Positions 12,991-21,025 of a stretch of DNA of 64,000 bases are shown piece by piece. The translations under genes were made by a program, and so were the position numbers. Position 1 is the stretch's first letter; each line of letters begins with the position of its first letter. Source of the DNA: Pantoea sp. AS-PWVM4 (GTDB taxonomy: Bacteria > Pseudomonadota > Gammaproteobacteria > Enterobacterales > Enterobacteriaceae); assembly GCF_000468095.1 (NCBI RefSeq), contig NZ_ASZC01000009.1, positions 62,001 to 126,000 of the forward strand, given 5' to 3'. A model generated the notes under the pieces. It saw nothing but the letters and a program-made list of their open reading frames with translations. It did no database searches and was not told where the DNA came from.

Positions 12991-14192
12991 ACGCGTATCC
13001 AGGCGCGACAGGCGCGCGTTTACCCCGCTGGCTGCTCCCGCAGGACTGGCCGATGCATGGCGATCATCCAGTGCTGGCGACGCTACATTTTCGCGAAGAT
13101 GGCACCCATATCGAGCCAGATCGTGACGTTAGCGGCTATCTGGCGCTGAACGGCGCGCTGGTGCTGCCGCCGTTGATTGAACCTCACGCCCATCTCGATA
13201 AAACCTTCACCGTGCAGCGCAGCCCGGCGTTGCAACCGGGCCTGCTGGCGGCGATTGCTGCGATGCATCAGGACCGGGCGCGCTGGAGCGCGGACGATCT
13301 GCGCCAACGCGCCCGTCAGGCGCTGAACTGGGCGGTGGAGGCTGGCGTGGGCCTGCTGCGTACCCATATCGACTGGTTCTCAGCCGATGCGCCACTGGCG
13401 TGGCAGATTGTGGGCGAATTGCAGCATCCGCTGTGCACCCTCGAACGCGTGGCGCTGGCCCCGCTGACCTTTTTTGCCGATGCCGACCAGGCGGAACATA
13501 TTGCCGCCCAGGTCGCTGCCAGCGGTGCGCTGCTTGGCGGTTTTATTCACAGCAGCAACTGGGATGCGCAGGCATTTACCCATCTGTTGCAGGCGGCAGA
13601 ACGCTGGCGGCTGGATATTGATCTGCATATCGACGAAGAACTGAGCCACGACGCACAAGGGTTGCGCTGGCTGGCGCGTTATTTGCAACACCATCCGTTC
13701 AGCGGACGTATTACCTGTAGCCACGGTTGTGCGCTGGCGCAGCAGGAGGACGGCGAGGCGATCCTTGATGTGCTGGCGCAACACCGCGTCACCCTGATTG
13801 CGCTGCCGCTGACCAACCTGTTGTTACAGGACGCGGTGCCGGGACGCACCCCGCGCCAGCGCGGTTTAACCCTGATTAAAGAGGCGCAAACGCGTGGTAT
13901 GCCGGTGTTGCTGGGAGCGGATAACGTGCAGGACGCGTTCTGTCCGGTCGGCAGCTACGACCCACTCGATACGCTGTTTAGCGGGTTACTGAGTGCGCAA
14001 CTGGGCGCGGCTTTTGATGAAGCATCGGCCCTGATTTGCCAGCGTGCGGCGTTACATGACGGTGCAACTCTGCTGGCTAACGATTTTGTCATTTTCCCTG
14101 CTGCCGAAGCGGCAAGCTGGCCACTGCGCAGCCGTCACCGCTATCGGTTGAAACAGGGGATCTGTTATGGAGAGTCCACCAATGACGCTTGA
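12987..14192 (+). CDS. Amidohydrolase, cytosine deaminase-like
   Basis: A 401-residue metal-dependent hydrolase of the CodA/AtzF-type amidohydrolase superfamily. The metal ligands are visible as HAHLDK (about residues 70-75), DLHIDE, CSHG and GADNVQDAF, the pattern of cytosine deaminase and related N-heterocycle deaminases. It should remove an amino group from, or open, a small heterocyclic ring. Translation starts at a GTG whose last two bases share the stop of the reductase gene (GTGA overlap), so the pair is coupled; its end overlaps the RidA gene by 26 bases. The exact ring compound is unknown. Position in a cluster with a creatininase-type enzyme points to sequential attack on one ring. 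Confidence 0.85.
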   Translation: MNAYPGATGARLPRWLLPQDWPMHGDHPVLATLHFREDGTHIEPDRDVSGYLALNGALVLPPLIEPHAHLDKTFTVQRSPALQPGLLAAIAAMHQDRARWSADDLRQRARQALNWAVEAGVGLLRTHIDWFSADAPLAWQIVGELQHPLCTLERVALAPLTFFADADQAEHIAAQVAASGALLGGFIHSSNWDAQAFTHLLQAAERWRLDIDLHIDEELSHDAQGLRWLARYLQHHPFSGRITCSHGCALAQQEDGEAILDVLAQHRVTLIALPLTNLLLQDAVPGRTPRQRGLTLIKEAQTRGMPVLLGADNVQDAFCPVGSYDPLDTLFSGLLSAQLGAAFDEASALICQRAALHDGATLLANDFVIFPAAEAASWPLRSRHRYRLKQGICYGESTNDA

Positions 14193-14637
14193 AGCTGGGG
14201 CGGGTAAACCGCTGGCGAAGTATGCCGCGTGGCGACGCGCGGGCGATTTTATCTTTCTCTCCGGCATCATCCCGGTGAATCCGCAAACCGCGCTGATTGT
14301 GCGTGGTTACGACGATATCCCCGCCGAGGCGCAGCAACTGTTGGGGCGTACCGGCGAGTTTTCCACCGATATCAAAGAAGGGCCAATTCTGGCGCAGAGC
14401 TGGTACGTGCTGGAGAGCATCCGCACCACCATCGAGAGCGCAGGCGGCCAGATGAGCGATGTGATCAAACTGGTGCAGTACTTCCGCAATCTGGACCACT
14501 TTCCTCACTACAGTCGGGTGCGCAAGTTGTTTTACCCCGATACGCCACCGGTTTCTACCGTGGTACAGGTTAGCGAAATGCTGCCCAGTCCGGATGTCTT
14601 AATTGAAGTTGAAGCGACGGCGTGGTTGCCGCAATAA
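14167..14637 (+). CDS. RidA/YjgF-family enamine/imine deaminase-like protein
   Basis: A 156-residue RidA-fold protein, slightly longer than the usual 125-130 residues. Family features are FIFLSGIIPVNP near the start and the C-terminal PSPDVLIEVEATAWLP, with the arginine that binds carboxylates expected in the RKLFYPDTPPVSTVV stretch. RidA proteins hydrolyse reactive enamines and imines made by deamination, so its place directly after a deaminase-like amidohydrolase makes sense. The start at 14167 has GGGG seven bases upstream; an alternative ATG lies at 14182. The gene overlaps the 3' end of the amidohydrolase by 26 bases, indicating tight co-expression. Confidence 0.87.
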   Translation: MESPPMTLEAGAGKPLAKYAAWRRAGDFIFLSGIIPVNPQTALIVRGYDDIPAEAQQLLGRTGEFSTDIKEGPILAQSWYVLESIRTTIESAGGQMSDVIKLVQYFRNLDHFPHYSRVRKLFYPDTPPVSTVVQVSEMLPSPDVLIEVEATAWLPQ

Positions 14638-14651
14638 CACGAGGAAGCGAG

Positions 14652-15530
14652 ATGTTACATGGTTATATTCCGGCAAACCGCTTTTTGCCGTATCTGAGCT
14701 GGACCGATATCGCCACGCTGGAAGACAAAGCCAACACGGTGATCGTACTGCCGACCGGGGCGATTGAGCAGCATGGCCCGCATCTGCCGTGCGCGGTGGA
14801 CAGCGTGATCTCCTCCGGGGTAGTCGGTCATGCACTGGCGCGTTTACCGGCAGAAATCCCCGCCTACGCCATTCCGCCCATCACCTATGGTAAATCGGAT
14901 GAGCATCTGCATTTCCCCGGCACCCTGACGCTGACCGGTGAGACGCTGCTGCATACCATTCTGGAGATTGGCGAATCGCTGTACCGCGCCGGTTTCCGTA
15001 AGTTCCTGATGGTAAACGGTCATGGCGGTCAACCGCAGCCATTGCAGATGGCGATGCGTGAACTGCGTCTGCGCCACGGCGACATGATCATCATCATGCA
15101 GGACACTTTCAAAGTACCGAACTGCGCCGAAAGTTTTATGGACGAGAAAGAGCGTCAGATGGCGATGCACGCCGGTCATGCCGAAACCGCCCTGATGCTG
15201 GCGCTGGCACCCGATACGGTGCAGATGGAGAAAGCCGTCGCCAACTATCCACCGGCGTTCCCGTGCCCGACACTCTCCAGCACCCGCCCGATGGCGGCCT
15301 GGGCTTCGTATGATTTCGGCCCCAGCGGCGTGATTGGCGATCCGTTGCCTTCCACTCCAGAGCAGGGCGCGGCGATCCTTGAGTCGCTGGCTATCAGTTG
15401 GGCGCAGGTGATCACCGAAGTGCACCAAATGACCTGGGTAACCCGTGCCGAACCGGCTTGGGGCAAAGGGCAGTGGCAGGGCAAAGTTTTAGACCAAAAC
15501 GACGCAGCATCATTATTACAACCGCGCTAA
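14652..15530 (+). CDS. Creatininase-family amidohydrolase
   Basis: A 292-residue member of the creatininase family. Signature pieces are VLPTGAIEQHGPHLP (metal-binding E and H), VNGHGGQ, and HAGHAETALML. The family includes creatininase, the FAPy deformylase ArfB and MftE, all acting on cyclic amides, formamides or peptide bonds with divalent metals. The open frame begins ten codons earlier, but the ATG at 14652 has GAGG spaced correctly and starts at the conserved region. It stands 14 bases after the RidA gene. It probably opens a lactam or deformylates the product of the upstream amidohydrolase; the substrate is inference. Confidence 0.85.
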   Translation: MLHGYIPANRFLPYLSWTDIATLEDKANTVIVLPTGAIEQHGPHLPCAVDSVISSGVVGHALARLPAEIPAYAIPPITYGKSDEHLHFPGTLTLTGETLLHTILEIGESLYRAGFRKFLMVNGHGGQPQPLQMAMRELRLRHGDMIIIMQDTFKVPNCAESFMDEKERQMAMHAGHAETALMLALAPDTVQMEKAVANYPPAFPCPTLSSTRPMAAWASYDFGPSGVIGDPLPSTPEQGAAILESLAISWAQVITEVHQMTWVTRAEPAWGKGQWQGKVLDQNDAASLLQPR

Positions 15531-15544
15531 TTCGGGGATCGGCT

Positions 15545-16516
15545 ATGAAAAAAACATTGAGCATTGTCGCCGCGCTTGCTGTGGCACTGTCGGCACCAGG
15601 TATGGCCGCCGAGAAATTTACCTTTATGACCAACTGGTATGCTCAGGCCGAGCATGGCGGTTTTTATCAGGCTCAGGCGCAAAATCTGTACCGCGATGCC
15701 GGGCTGGATGTCACCATTAAAATGGGCGGCCCGCAGGTGCACACCATGCAGCTGATGGCTGCTGGTCAGGCTGACTGCATCATCAGCGATAACATGCAGG
15801 CGCTGGAGTCCTGGCAGCAGGGCGTGGAAGCGGTGCCGGTTGCCACCACCTTCCAGCACTCGGCGATTGTGTTTATTACCCACCCGGATGTGAAAAGTCA
15901 GGCTGATTTGCAGGGTAAAACTTTCCTGTTAGCCGCAGAAGCTTATACCTCGTACTGGCCGTGGGCGCAGAGCGCACTCAACCTGAAAAACGCGCGTGTA
16001 CGTCCTTATACCTTTAGCGTGCAGCCATTCCTCGCGGATAAAACGCTGGTGCAGCAGGGCTACGTGACCTCCGAACCGTTCGCGGTGCAGAAGGCCGGTG
16101 CACAGGCCAATGTTTACCCCATCAGCGACTGGGGCTACCCGCCGTATGGCAACAGCATCGTTTGTATGAAATCGACCATCGAAAAACGTCCGCAGGCGGT
16201 TGCAGCCTTCGTCAAAGCCTCAATGCAGGGCTGGAAAAACTACCTGGAGAATCCGGCTGCGGGCAATGTGCTGATTAAGAAAGAAAACCCGCAGATGACC
16301 GACGATCAGATTGCCTTCAGCATCGCGCAGATGAAGAAGTATCAGATGCTGACCGGCGGCGATGCGCAGACCGGGGGTATCGGCATCATGACCGTACCGC
16401 GCCTGAAGCAGACCTGGCAACTGCTGGTGGACAACAAGCTGATCGACCCGGCGAAAGTACCGTTTGACGGCAGCTACACCCTGAAATTCATTCAAGACGT
16501 GAAGGTTATGCCATGA
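15545..16516 (+). CDS. ABC transporter periplasmic binding protein, NMT1/SsuA type
   Basis: A 323-residue exported protein. The signal peptide MKKTLSIVAALAVALSAPGMAA ends at about residue 22. The mature protein (FTFMTNWYAQAEHGGFYQAQ) belongs to the NMT1/THI5-like and SsuA/TauA group that binds pyrimidines, sulfonates, nitrate or thiamine precursors. The frame is open upstream, but the start at 15545 is fixed by the signal peptide. It is the first of three importer genes and overlaps the ATPase gene by four bases. In this family NWYAQ-EHGGFY strongly resembles proteins binding substituted pyrimidines, which would fit the cytosine-deaminase-like enzyme of the same cluster (inference). Confidence 0.87.
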   Translation: MKKTLSIVAALAVALSAPGMAAEKFTFMTNWYAQAEHGGFYQAQAQNLYRDAGLDVTIKMGGPQVHTMQLMAAGQADCIISDNMQALESWQQGVEAVPVATTFQHSAIVFITHPDVKSQADLQGKTFLLAAEAYTSYWPWAQSALNLKNARVRPYTFSVQPFLADKTLVQQGYVTSEPFAVQKAGAQANVYPISDWGYPPYGNSIVCMKSTIEKRPQAVAAFVKASMQGWKNYLENPAAGNVLIKKENPQMTDDQIAFSIAQMKKYQMLTGGDAQTGGIGIMTVPRLKQTWQLLVDNKLIDPAKVPFDGSYTLKFIQDVKVMP

Positions 16517-17346
16517 ATGCCGCCAGCCGACTGACCCTGATGAGCAATGATGCGCAAGCGGTGCCGCTACATGCGGCCGCTCCGGCGATTGAAGTGCTCT
16601 CCGCTGAGAAAATTTACCCGAACGGTACGCGTGCCTTGCTGCCGGTAGACCTGACGATTCGCCAGGGCGAATTTGTCTCGCTGCTCGGTCCGTCTGGCTG
16701 TGGCAAAAGTACCTTGCTGAAAATGATCGCCGGGCTGATTGAGCCGAGCGATGGCAAGTTGATGCTGTTTCGGCGCGATCGCCGGGAAAAACAGCGCGAT
16801 CTGCCGTTATCGTTCGTGTTTCAGGAGGCGACGCTGATGCCGTGGAGCAGCGTGCACAAGAATGTGCGCCTGCCGCTCGACTTAGCCGGCGTGCCGCGTG
16901 CCGAAGCCGACACTCGCGTGCGGGAGATCCTTGAACTGGTCGGTCTGGGGCAGTTTGGTCATGTGCTGCCGCGCGAGTTGTCCGGCGGTATGCAGATGCG
17001 TGTGTCGATTGCGCGTGGTCTGGTGACGCGGCCCAAGGTGTTGCTGATGGATGAACCCTTCGGTGCACTGGATGAGATCACCCGTAACAAGCTGGACAGC
17101 GACCTGCTGCAACTGTGGCAGGAGCAGAAGCTGACGGTGGTGTTTGTCACTCACTCGATTCAGGAAGCGGTGTTCCTGTCGCAGCGGGTGATCATGATGG
17201 CCGCCAGACCCGGGCGCGTGGTGGATGATATCAGCATTGATGCGCCGTTCCCGCGCGATGATGAGTTCCGTGTCAGCCAGCAGTTTACGCAGTATGCACA
17301 GCAGTTGCAGCGCGGTCTGTTTGCCGCCAGTCAGGAGAGCAAATAA
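16513..17346 (+). CDS. ABC transporter ATP-binding protein (SsuB/TauB type)
   Basis: A 277-residue nucleotide-binding subunit. Walker A is GPSGCGKST (about residues 60-68), the signature is LSGGMQMRVSIARGL, Walker B is VLLMDEPFGALDE, and the H-loop is VTHSIQEAVFL. It powers the importer formed with the NMT1-type binding protein and the permease. It overlaps the binding-protein gene by four bases (ATGA) and touches the permease start. Length and motifs are standard, with a short extra N-terminal stretch of about 25 residues before the ABC domain. Confidence 0.93.
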   Translation: MNAASRLTLMSNDAQAVPLHAAAPAIEVLSAEKIYPNGTRALLPVDLTIRQGEFVSLLGPSGCGKSTLLKMIAGLIEPSDGKLMLFRRDRREKQRDLPLSFVFQEATLMPWSSVHKNVRLPLDLAGVPRAEADTRVREILELVGLGQFGHVLPRELSGGMQMRVSIARGLVTRPKVLLMDEPFGALDEITRNKLDSDLLQLWQEQKLTVVFVTHSIQEAVFLSQRVIMMAARPGRVVDDISIDAPFPRDDEFRVSQQFTQYAQQLQRGLFAASQESK

Positions 17347-18146
17347 TGAAGAAGCCCTTAGCCGCGCAGCGTAAGTTTCAGCAGTGGCTGTTCCCGGCGC
17401 TGTTCGCCATCGTACTGTTGTTGCTGTGGCAGTTTCTGGTCACCACGCTGAAGGTGCCCGCCTTTCTGGTGCCGTCGCCGGTGGTAGTGGCGCAGAGCCT
17501 GATGCAGAACTTCCCGACGCTGTTTATGTCCTTGCTTTACACCCTGAAGATCACCGTGATCTCCTTTGTGGTGGCGATTGTGATTGGCTCCATCGTGGCG
17601 TTTTTGCTGGTGCAGAACCGCTTTATCGAAAGCGCGTTGTTTCCTTACATCGTGTTTTTACAGGTAACGCCGATTGTGGCGATTGCGCCGCTGATCATCA
17701 TCTGGGTGAAAGACACCACCATGTCGCTGGTGGTGTGTGCCACGCTGATGGCGGTATTTCCCATTATCTCCAACACCACCCAGGGACTGCGTAGCGTCTC
17801 GCCGGGGTTGCTGAGTTATTTCAAACTGAACCATGCGTCGCGTTTGCAGATTCTGCTGCGCCTGCGCATTCCCTCGGCGTTGCCGTACTTCTTTGGCGCG
17901 CTGCGTATCTCCAGCGGCTTGTCGCTGATTGGCGCGGTGGTGGCGGAGTTTGTTGCTGGCACCGGTGGCACCGATACCGGGCTGGCATACCAGATTTTGC
18001 AGGCCGGTTATCAGCTCAATATTCCGCTGATGTTTGCCGCGCTGCTGCTGATTTCTCTGGCGGGTTTCCTGCTGTTTGCCCTGATGTCGTGGCTGACGCG
18101 CCGCGTATTGGCGGCCTGGCATGAGAGCGAACTTAGCCCGACCTGA
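17346..18146 (+). CDS. ABC transporter permease (SsuC/TauC type)
   Basis: A 266-residue inner-membrane permease with about six helices and the BPD_transp_1 coupling loop (about residues 170-190, LRLRIPSALPYFFGALRI, resembling the EAA motif). Its ATG shares one base with the stop of the ATPase gene. With the two upstream genes it makes a complete type I importer for the cluster's substrate. No other permease is present, so it probably acts as a homodimer, as in SsuC. Confidence 0.92.
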   Translation: MKKPLAAQRKFQQWLFPALFAIVLLLLWQFLVTTLKVPAFLVPSPVVVAQSLMQNFPTLFMSLLYTLKITVISFVVAIVIGSIVAFLLVQNRFIESALFPYIVFLQVTPIVAIAPLIIIWVKDTTMSLVVCATLMAVFPIISNTTQGLRSVSPGLLSYFKLNHASRLQILLRLRIPSALPYFFGALRISSGLSLIGAVVAEFVAGTGGTDTGLAYQILQAGYQLNIPLMFAALLLISLAGFLLFALMSWLTRRVLAAWHESELSPT

Positions 18147-18169
18147 TACCTCAACTACAGGAAAGAAAG

Positions 18170-19561
18170 ATGTCTGATTCCGATCGTCAGTCTGCACTGG
18201 CGGCGCTGGTTGCGGCGTTGCCTGAACTTGACTGGATTAAAGAAGCGCCGAAGGTCAAACGCCTGTCGCGCGATTTTCACTGGTTCAGCCCGGTGCTGAA
18301 ACCGCAACTGGAAGAGAAGTTCGCCGAGCTGGCGGTGCGCCCGCGTGATGAGCAGGAGCTGGCGGCGGTGGTGGCGGCCTGTACTGCCCGCCGCATCCCG
18401 CTGAATCTGCGGGGTGGTGGCACCGGCAACTACGGTCAGCTGATTCCGCTTAACGGTGGGTTGATGGTCGATATGACCAAACTCAACGCCGTGGTGAGCA
18501 TGGGGCAGGGCACGGTCTGTGCGCAGGCCGGGATTCGCCTCGGTGATCTGGAAGCCCATACCCGGCCGCTCGGTTGGGAGCTGCGTTGTATGCCGTCCAC
18601 CTGGAAGCTGGCGACTCTTGGCGGTCTGTTTGGCGGCGGTTTTGGTGGCGTGGGTTCCATCAACTATGGCCCGCTGGCAGCACCTGGCAATGTGTTGTCG
18701 GTGAAGCTGATGACCATGGAAGAGACGCCGCGCATCCTGACGCTTCAGGCACCGGATGCCTTGCTGCTGCACCACGCTTACGGCAGTAACGGCATCGTGC
18801 TGGAAATCGAGCTGGCGCTGGCTCCGCGTCATGACTGGATCGAACGTCTCGACACCTTTACCAGTTTTCCGGCGGCGATGGCCTTTGCTGATGCCCTGGC
18901 AAAATCGCCGGGGCTGGTGAAGCGTCAGGTGGCGGTGATGGCTGCGCCGGTACTGGATTACTTCACCGATCTCGCTGACGCGGAGGTGGCGGGACAACAC
19001 GGCGTGATTTCGGTGGTCGGCGTGGAGAGCGACCGTCTGCTGCCATCATTGCTGACGCAGCATGGTGGCCGCAGCGCGTTGCATTTTGCCGAGGGTGAGA
19101 ACCACGGCCATTCGCTGATTGAATATTGCTGGAACCACACCACGCTTCAGGCGCTGAAAGTGGATAAAACCCTGACCTATCTGCAAACCGCCTATGCAGC
19201 GGAAAATTACCATCAGCAGGCGTTGGCGATGGAAGCGCAATTATCAGATGAAGTGATGTCGCATATTGAATTTCTGCGCGATATGAACGGCACCTTAACC
19301 TGTAGCGGCTTGCCGCTGGTGCGTTTTAGCGATGAAGATCGCCTGAATGGTATTATGCAAATTTACCGTGATAACGGTGTGAAAATAAATAACCCGCACG
19401 TTATTCATATTGAAGATGGTAAACAGGGCATGGTGCGGGCGGATGTTGTTGCTATGAAACGCGCCTGCGATCCGTATAATTTACTTAATCCCGGCAAATT
19501 ACGTGGCTGGGAAGTGCGCGATACATTGCCGGATGTGAAAATAACCGGTGTAAATAATTAA
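18170..19561 (+). CDS. FAD-linked oxidase (FAD_binding_4, GlcD-like)
   Basis: A 463-residue flavoprotein of the PCMH/FAD_binding_4 fold. The FAD-binding part spans about residues 45-220: LNLRGGGTGNYGQ, VCAQAGIRLGDLE, and the glycine-rich LGGLFGGGFGGVGS. The C-terminal part ends LLNPGKLRGW, typical of D-2-hydroxy-acid dehydrogenases and related alcohol or amine oxidases. AGGAAAG precedes the ATG. It lies 23 bases after the permease gene. It may oxidise a hydroxy acid or CH-NH intermediate of the pathway and could be an electron acceptor or donor for the reductase encoded first in the cluster; this is inference. Base use becomes more AT-rich near its 3' end. Confidence 0.85.
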   Translation: MSDSDRQSALAALVAALPELDWIKEAPKVKRLSRDFHWFSPVLKPQLEEKFAELAVRPRDEQELAAVVAACTARRIPLNLRGGGTGNYGQLIPLNGGLMVDMTKLNAVVSMGQGTVCAQAGIRLGDLEAHTRPLGWELRCMPSTWKLATLGGLFGGGFGGVGSINYGPLAAPGNVLSVKLMTMEETPRILTLQAPDALLLHHAYGSNGIVLEIELALAPRHDWIERLDTFTSFPAAMAFADALAKSPGLVKRQVAVMAAPVLDYFTDLADAEVAGQHGVISVVGVESDRLLPSLLTQHGGRSALHFAEGENHGHSLIEYCWNHTTLQALKVDKTLTYLQTAYAAENYHQQALAMEAQLSDEVMSHIEFLRDMNGTLTCSGLPLVRFSDEDRLNGIMQIYRDNGVKINNPHVIHIEDGKQGMVRADVVAMKRACDPYNLLNPGKLRGWEVRDTLPDVKITGVNN

Positions 19562-19591
19562 TCAATAATAAAACTTTTTTACCGTAAAGCG

Positions 19592-19622
19592 AGCCACCAC
19601 CGCACATTTATTGTGCGGGTGG
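19592..19622 (+). other. Hairpin between the FAD oxidase and porin genes
   Basis: Inverted repeat GCCACCACCGCACA / TGTGCGGGTGGC around a 5-base loop, without a T run after it. It could reduce readthrough to the porin gene or protect the upstream transcript end. Confidence 0.55.
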
Positions 19623-19662
19623 CCATGCTTTGCTCTTTTAAAAAGTGACGAGGCTTGGGACT

Positions 19663-20940
19663 ATGCAATTAAAAACACTGAGTGGTGCGTGTCTTGCTGC
19701 GCTGTTTTTCCCGCTTGCTCCGGCTGCACTGGCGGCAACACAGAGCAATATCAGCGATTGTCAGTACGGTGCGAGTGGCGTAAATAGTTTTACCGATATC
19801 TTCACCTGTGGCACCGTGAGCGGTAGTTTGCGTACGCTGTATTATTCGACGCATAACGCCTATTTCTCCAAAGGGTTTAATCAGGATACCGTGAGCTACG
19901 GTGGCAGCATCAAGTATGAAACCGCGCCGTTTTATGGTTTTCGTGCTGGCGTCAGCGGTATTTTCCTGCGTGGTATCGATCATCCGGATGAAGCAAATAC
20001 CATCAGCGATATTGGCGATAATCAAACCAACGTCGGTGAGGCTTATTTAAGCTGGCAGCAGGATGATTTTAAAATAACGGCCGGTGATCAACGAATCAAT
20101 ATTCCTTTTGTCGGTGATTACGACTGGCGTATTACGCCAATTCTGTTCCGTGGCGTTGATGCGAATTACGGCGACAGCACCAATTATCTGCATGCCACTA
20201 AAGTCTGGCGTTATAAACCGTGGGGTGACGATCAGTTCCTTAATACCACGGCGTATACCGATGTTGATGAACGCACCAACGGCATGTGGGCGTTGGGCGG
20301 TGGTCGCGGCACGCAGTGGGACGGTAAAAAACTCACCGGCCAGTTGTGGTATCAGGAGTACGCCGATTACACCCGTCTGGTGTATGGCGAGAGTCATTTG
20401 CAATGGCAGGATACGCTGTTCCAGCCGGACCTGGGCGTGCAGTTTATTCGTGGCACCAGCCTTGGCAAAGCGCTCGCCGGTGAAGTCAACAGTACCTCTT
20501 ACGGTGCTCAACTGGCGCTGACCTTTACCCCAGCCCTGAGCTGGAAACTGGGTTATGACCACATTGCCGCCAGCGGCAATAGCTGGAACAACGGCTCGCT
20601 GGTTACCCCATACGCGCACAACACCTCGTCCGGTCCTTACTTTGCGCAGCCGTTCTTTACCAGTACCCAGGATCTCGGCAGCGGCAACGCCTATATGACC
20701 AACCTGAACTATGTAATGAATGAAAACCTGTCGCTCGGGACGCAGTATTCATTTATGGATCTGAAACCGTCACCGGCGTCGGCCAGCATCAACCAGTCGG
20801 AATATCTGGTGTATTTCACCTGGAGTTTCAGTGGCGTGCTGAAGGGCCTGAGCCTGACCGATTTCGCCGGGGTGCAGACATCCCCGCTGTATGATTCTCA
20901 CTTCTGGCAGAACCGTTTGAGCCTGCAATACGATTTTTAA
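19663..20940 (+). CDS. Outer-membrane porin, OprD-like
   Basis: A 425-residue outer-membrane protein. A signal peptide of about 29 residues ends APAALAA. The mature part is rich in alternating hydrophobic/aromatic strands, has SGSLRTLYYST near the N-terminus and LRGVDANYGDST-like OprD features (here FRGVDANYGDST), and ends in phenylalanine (LSLQYDF), as outer-membrane barrels do for BamA recognition. OprD-type channels pass small acidic or cyclic nutrients, so it probably supplies the ABC importer. The ATG at 19663 is used because the signal peptide starts there. A hairpin with a short T run follows at about 20946-20974. Confidence 0.8.
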   Translation: MQLKTLSGACLAALFFPLAPAALAATQSNISDCQYGASGVNSFTDIFTCGTVSGSLRTLYYSTHNAYFSKGFNQDTVSYGGSIKYETAPFYGFRAGVSGIFLRGIDHPDEANTISDIGDNQTNVGEAYLSWQQDDFKITAGDQRINIPFVGDYDWRITPILFRGVDANYGDSTNYLHATKVWRYKPWGDDQFLNTTAYTDVDERTNGMWALGGGRGTQWDGKKLTGQLWYQEYADYTRLVYGESHLQWQDTLFQPDLGVQFIRGTSLGKALAGEVNSTSYGAQLALTFTPALSWKLGYDHIAASGNSWNNGSLVTPYAHNTSSGPYFAQPFFTSTQDLGSGNAYMTNLNYVMNENLSLGTQYSFMDLKPSPASASINQSEYLVYFTWSFSGVLKGLSLTDFAGVQTSPLYDSHFWQNRLSLQYDF

Positions 20941-20945
20941 ATCCT

Positions 20946-20974
20946 CGGGGGGCTTTGCGGCCTCCCGTTTTATC
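20946..20974 (+). terminator. Terminator after the porin gene
   Basis: GGGGGGC-type stem pairing with GGCCTCCCG around TTTGC, followed by TTTTAT. It closes the catabolic transcription unit. Confidence 0.65.
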
Positions 20975-20977
20975 TTC

Positions 20978-21005
20978 GTAACGGCGCGATAAATCGCGCC
21001 GTTAC
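20978..21005. repeat. REP-like palindrome, copy 2
   Basis: A near-perfect 28-base palindrome with GTAAC at one end and GTTAC at the other around GGCGCGATAAATCGCGCC. It is a variant of the elements at 7376, 25367, 42685 and 46019 and again lies between convergent genes (porin and the OtsA-like gene). Confidence 0.75.
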
Positions 21006-21025
21006 GTCAGGGTTGTTACCTGAAA

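Noticed and set aside
16220..17068. 282-codon minus-strand ORF across the ABC binding-protein and ATPase genes
   Set aside because: Spans the junction of two well-supported genes on the other strand and has a highly basic, arginine-rich composition typical of antisense frames.
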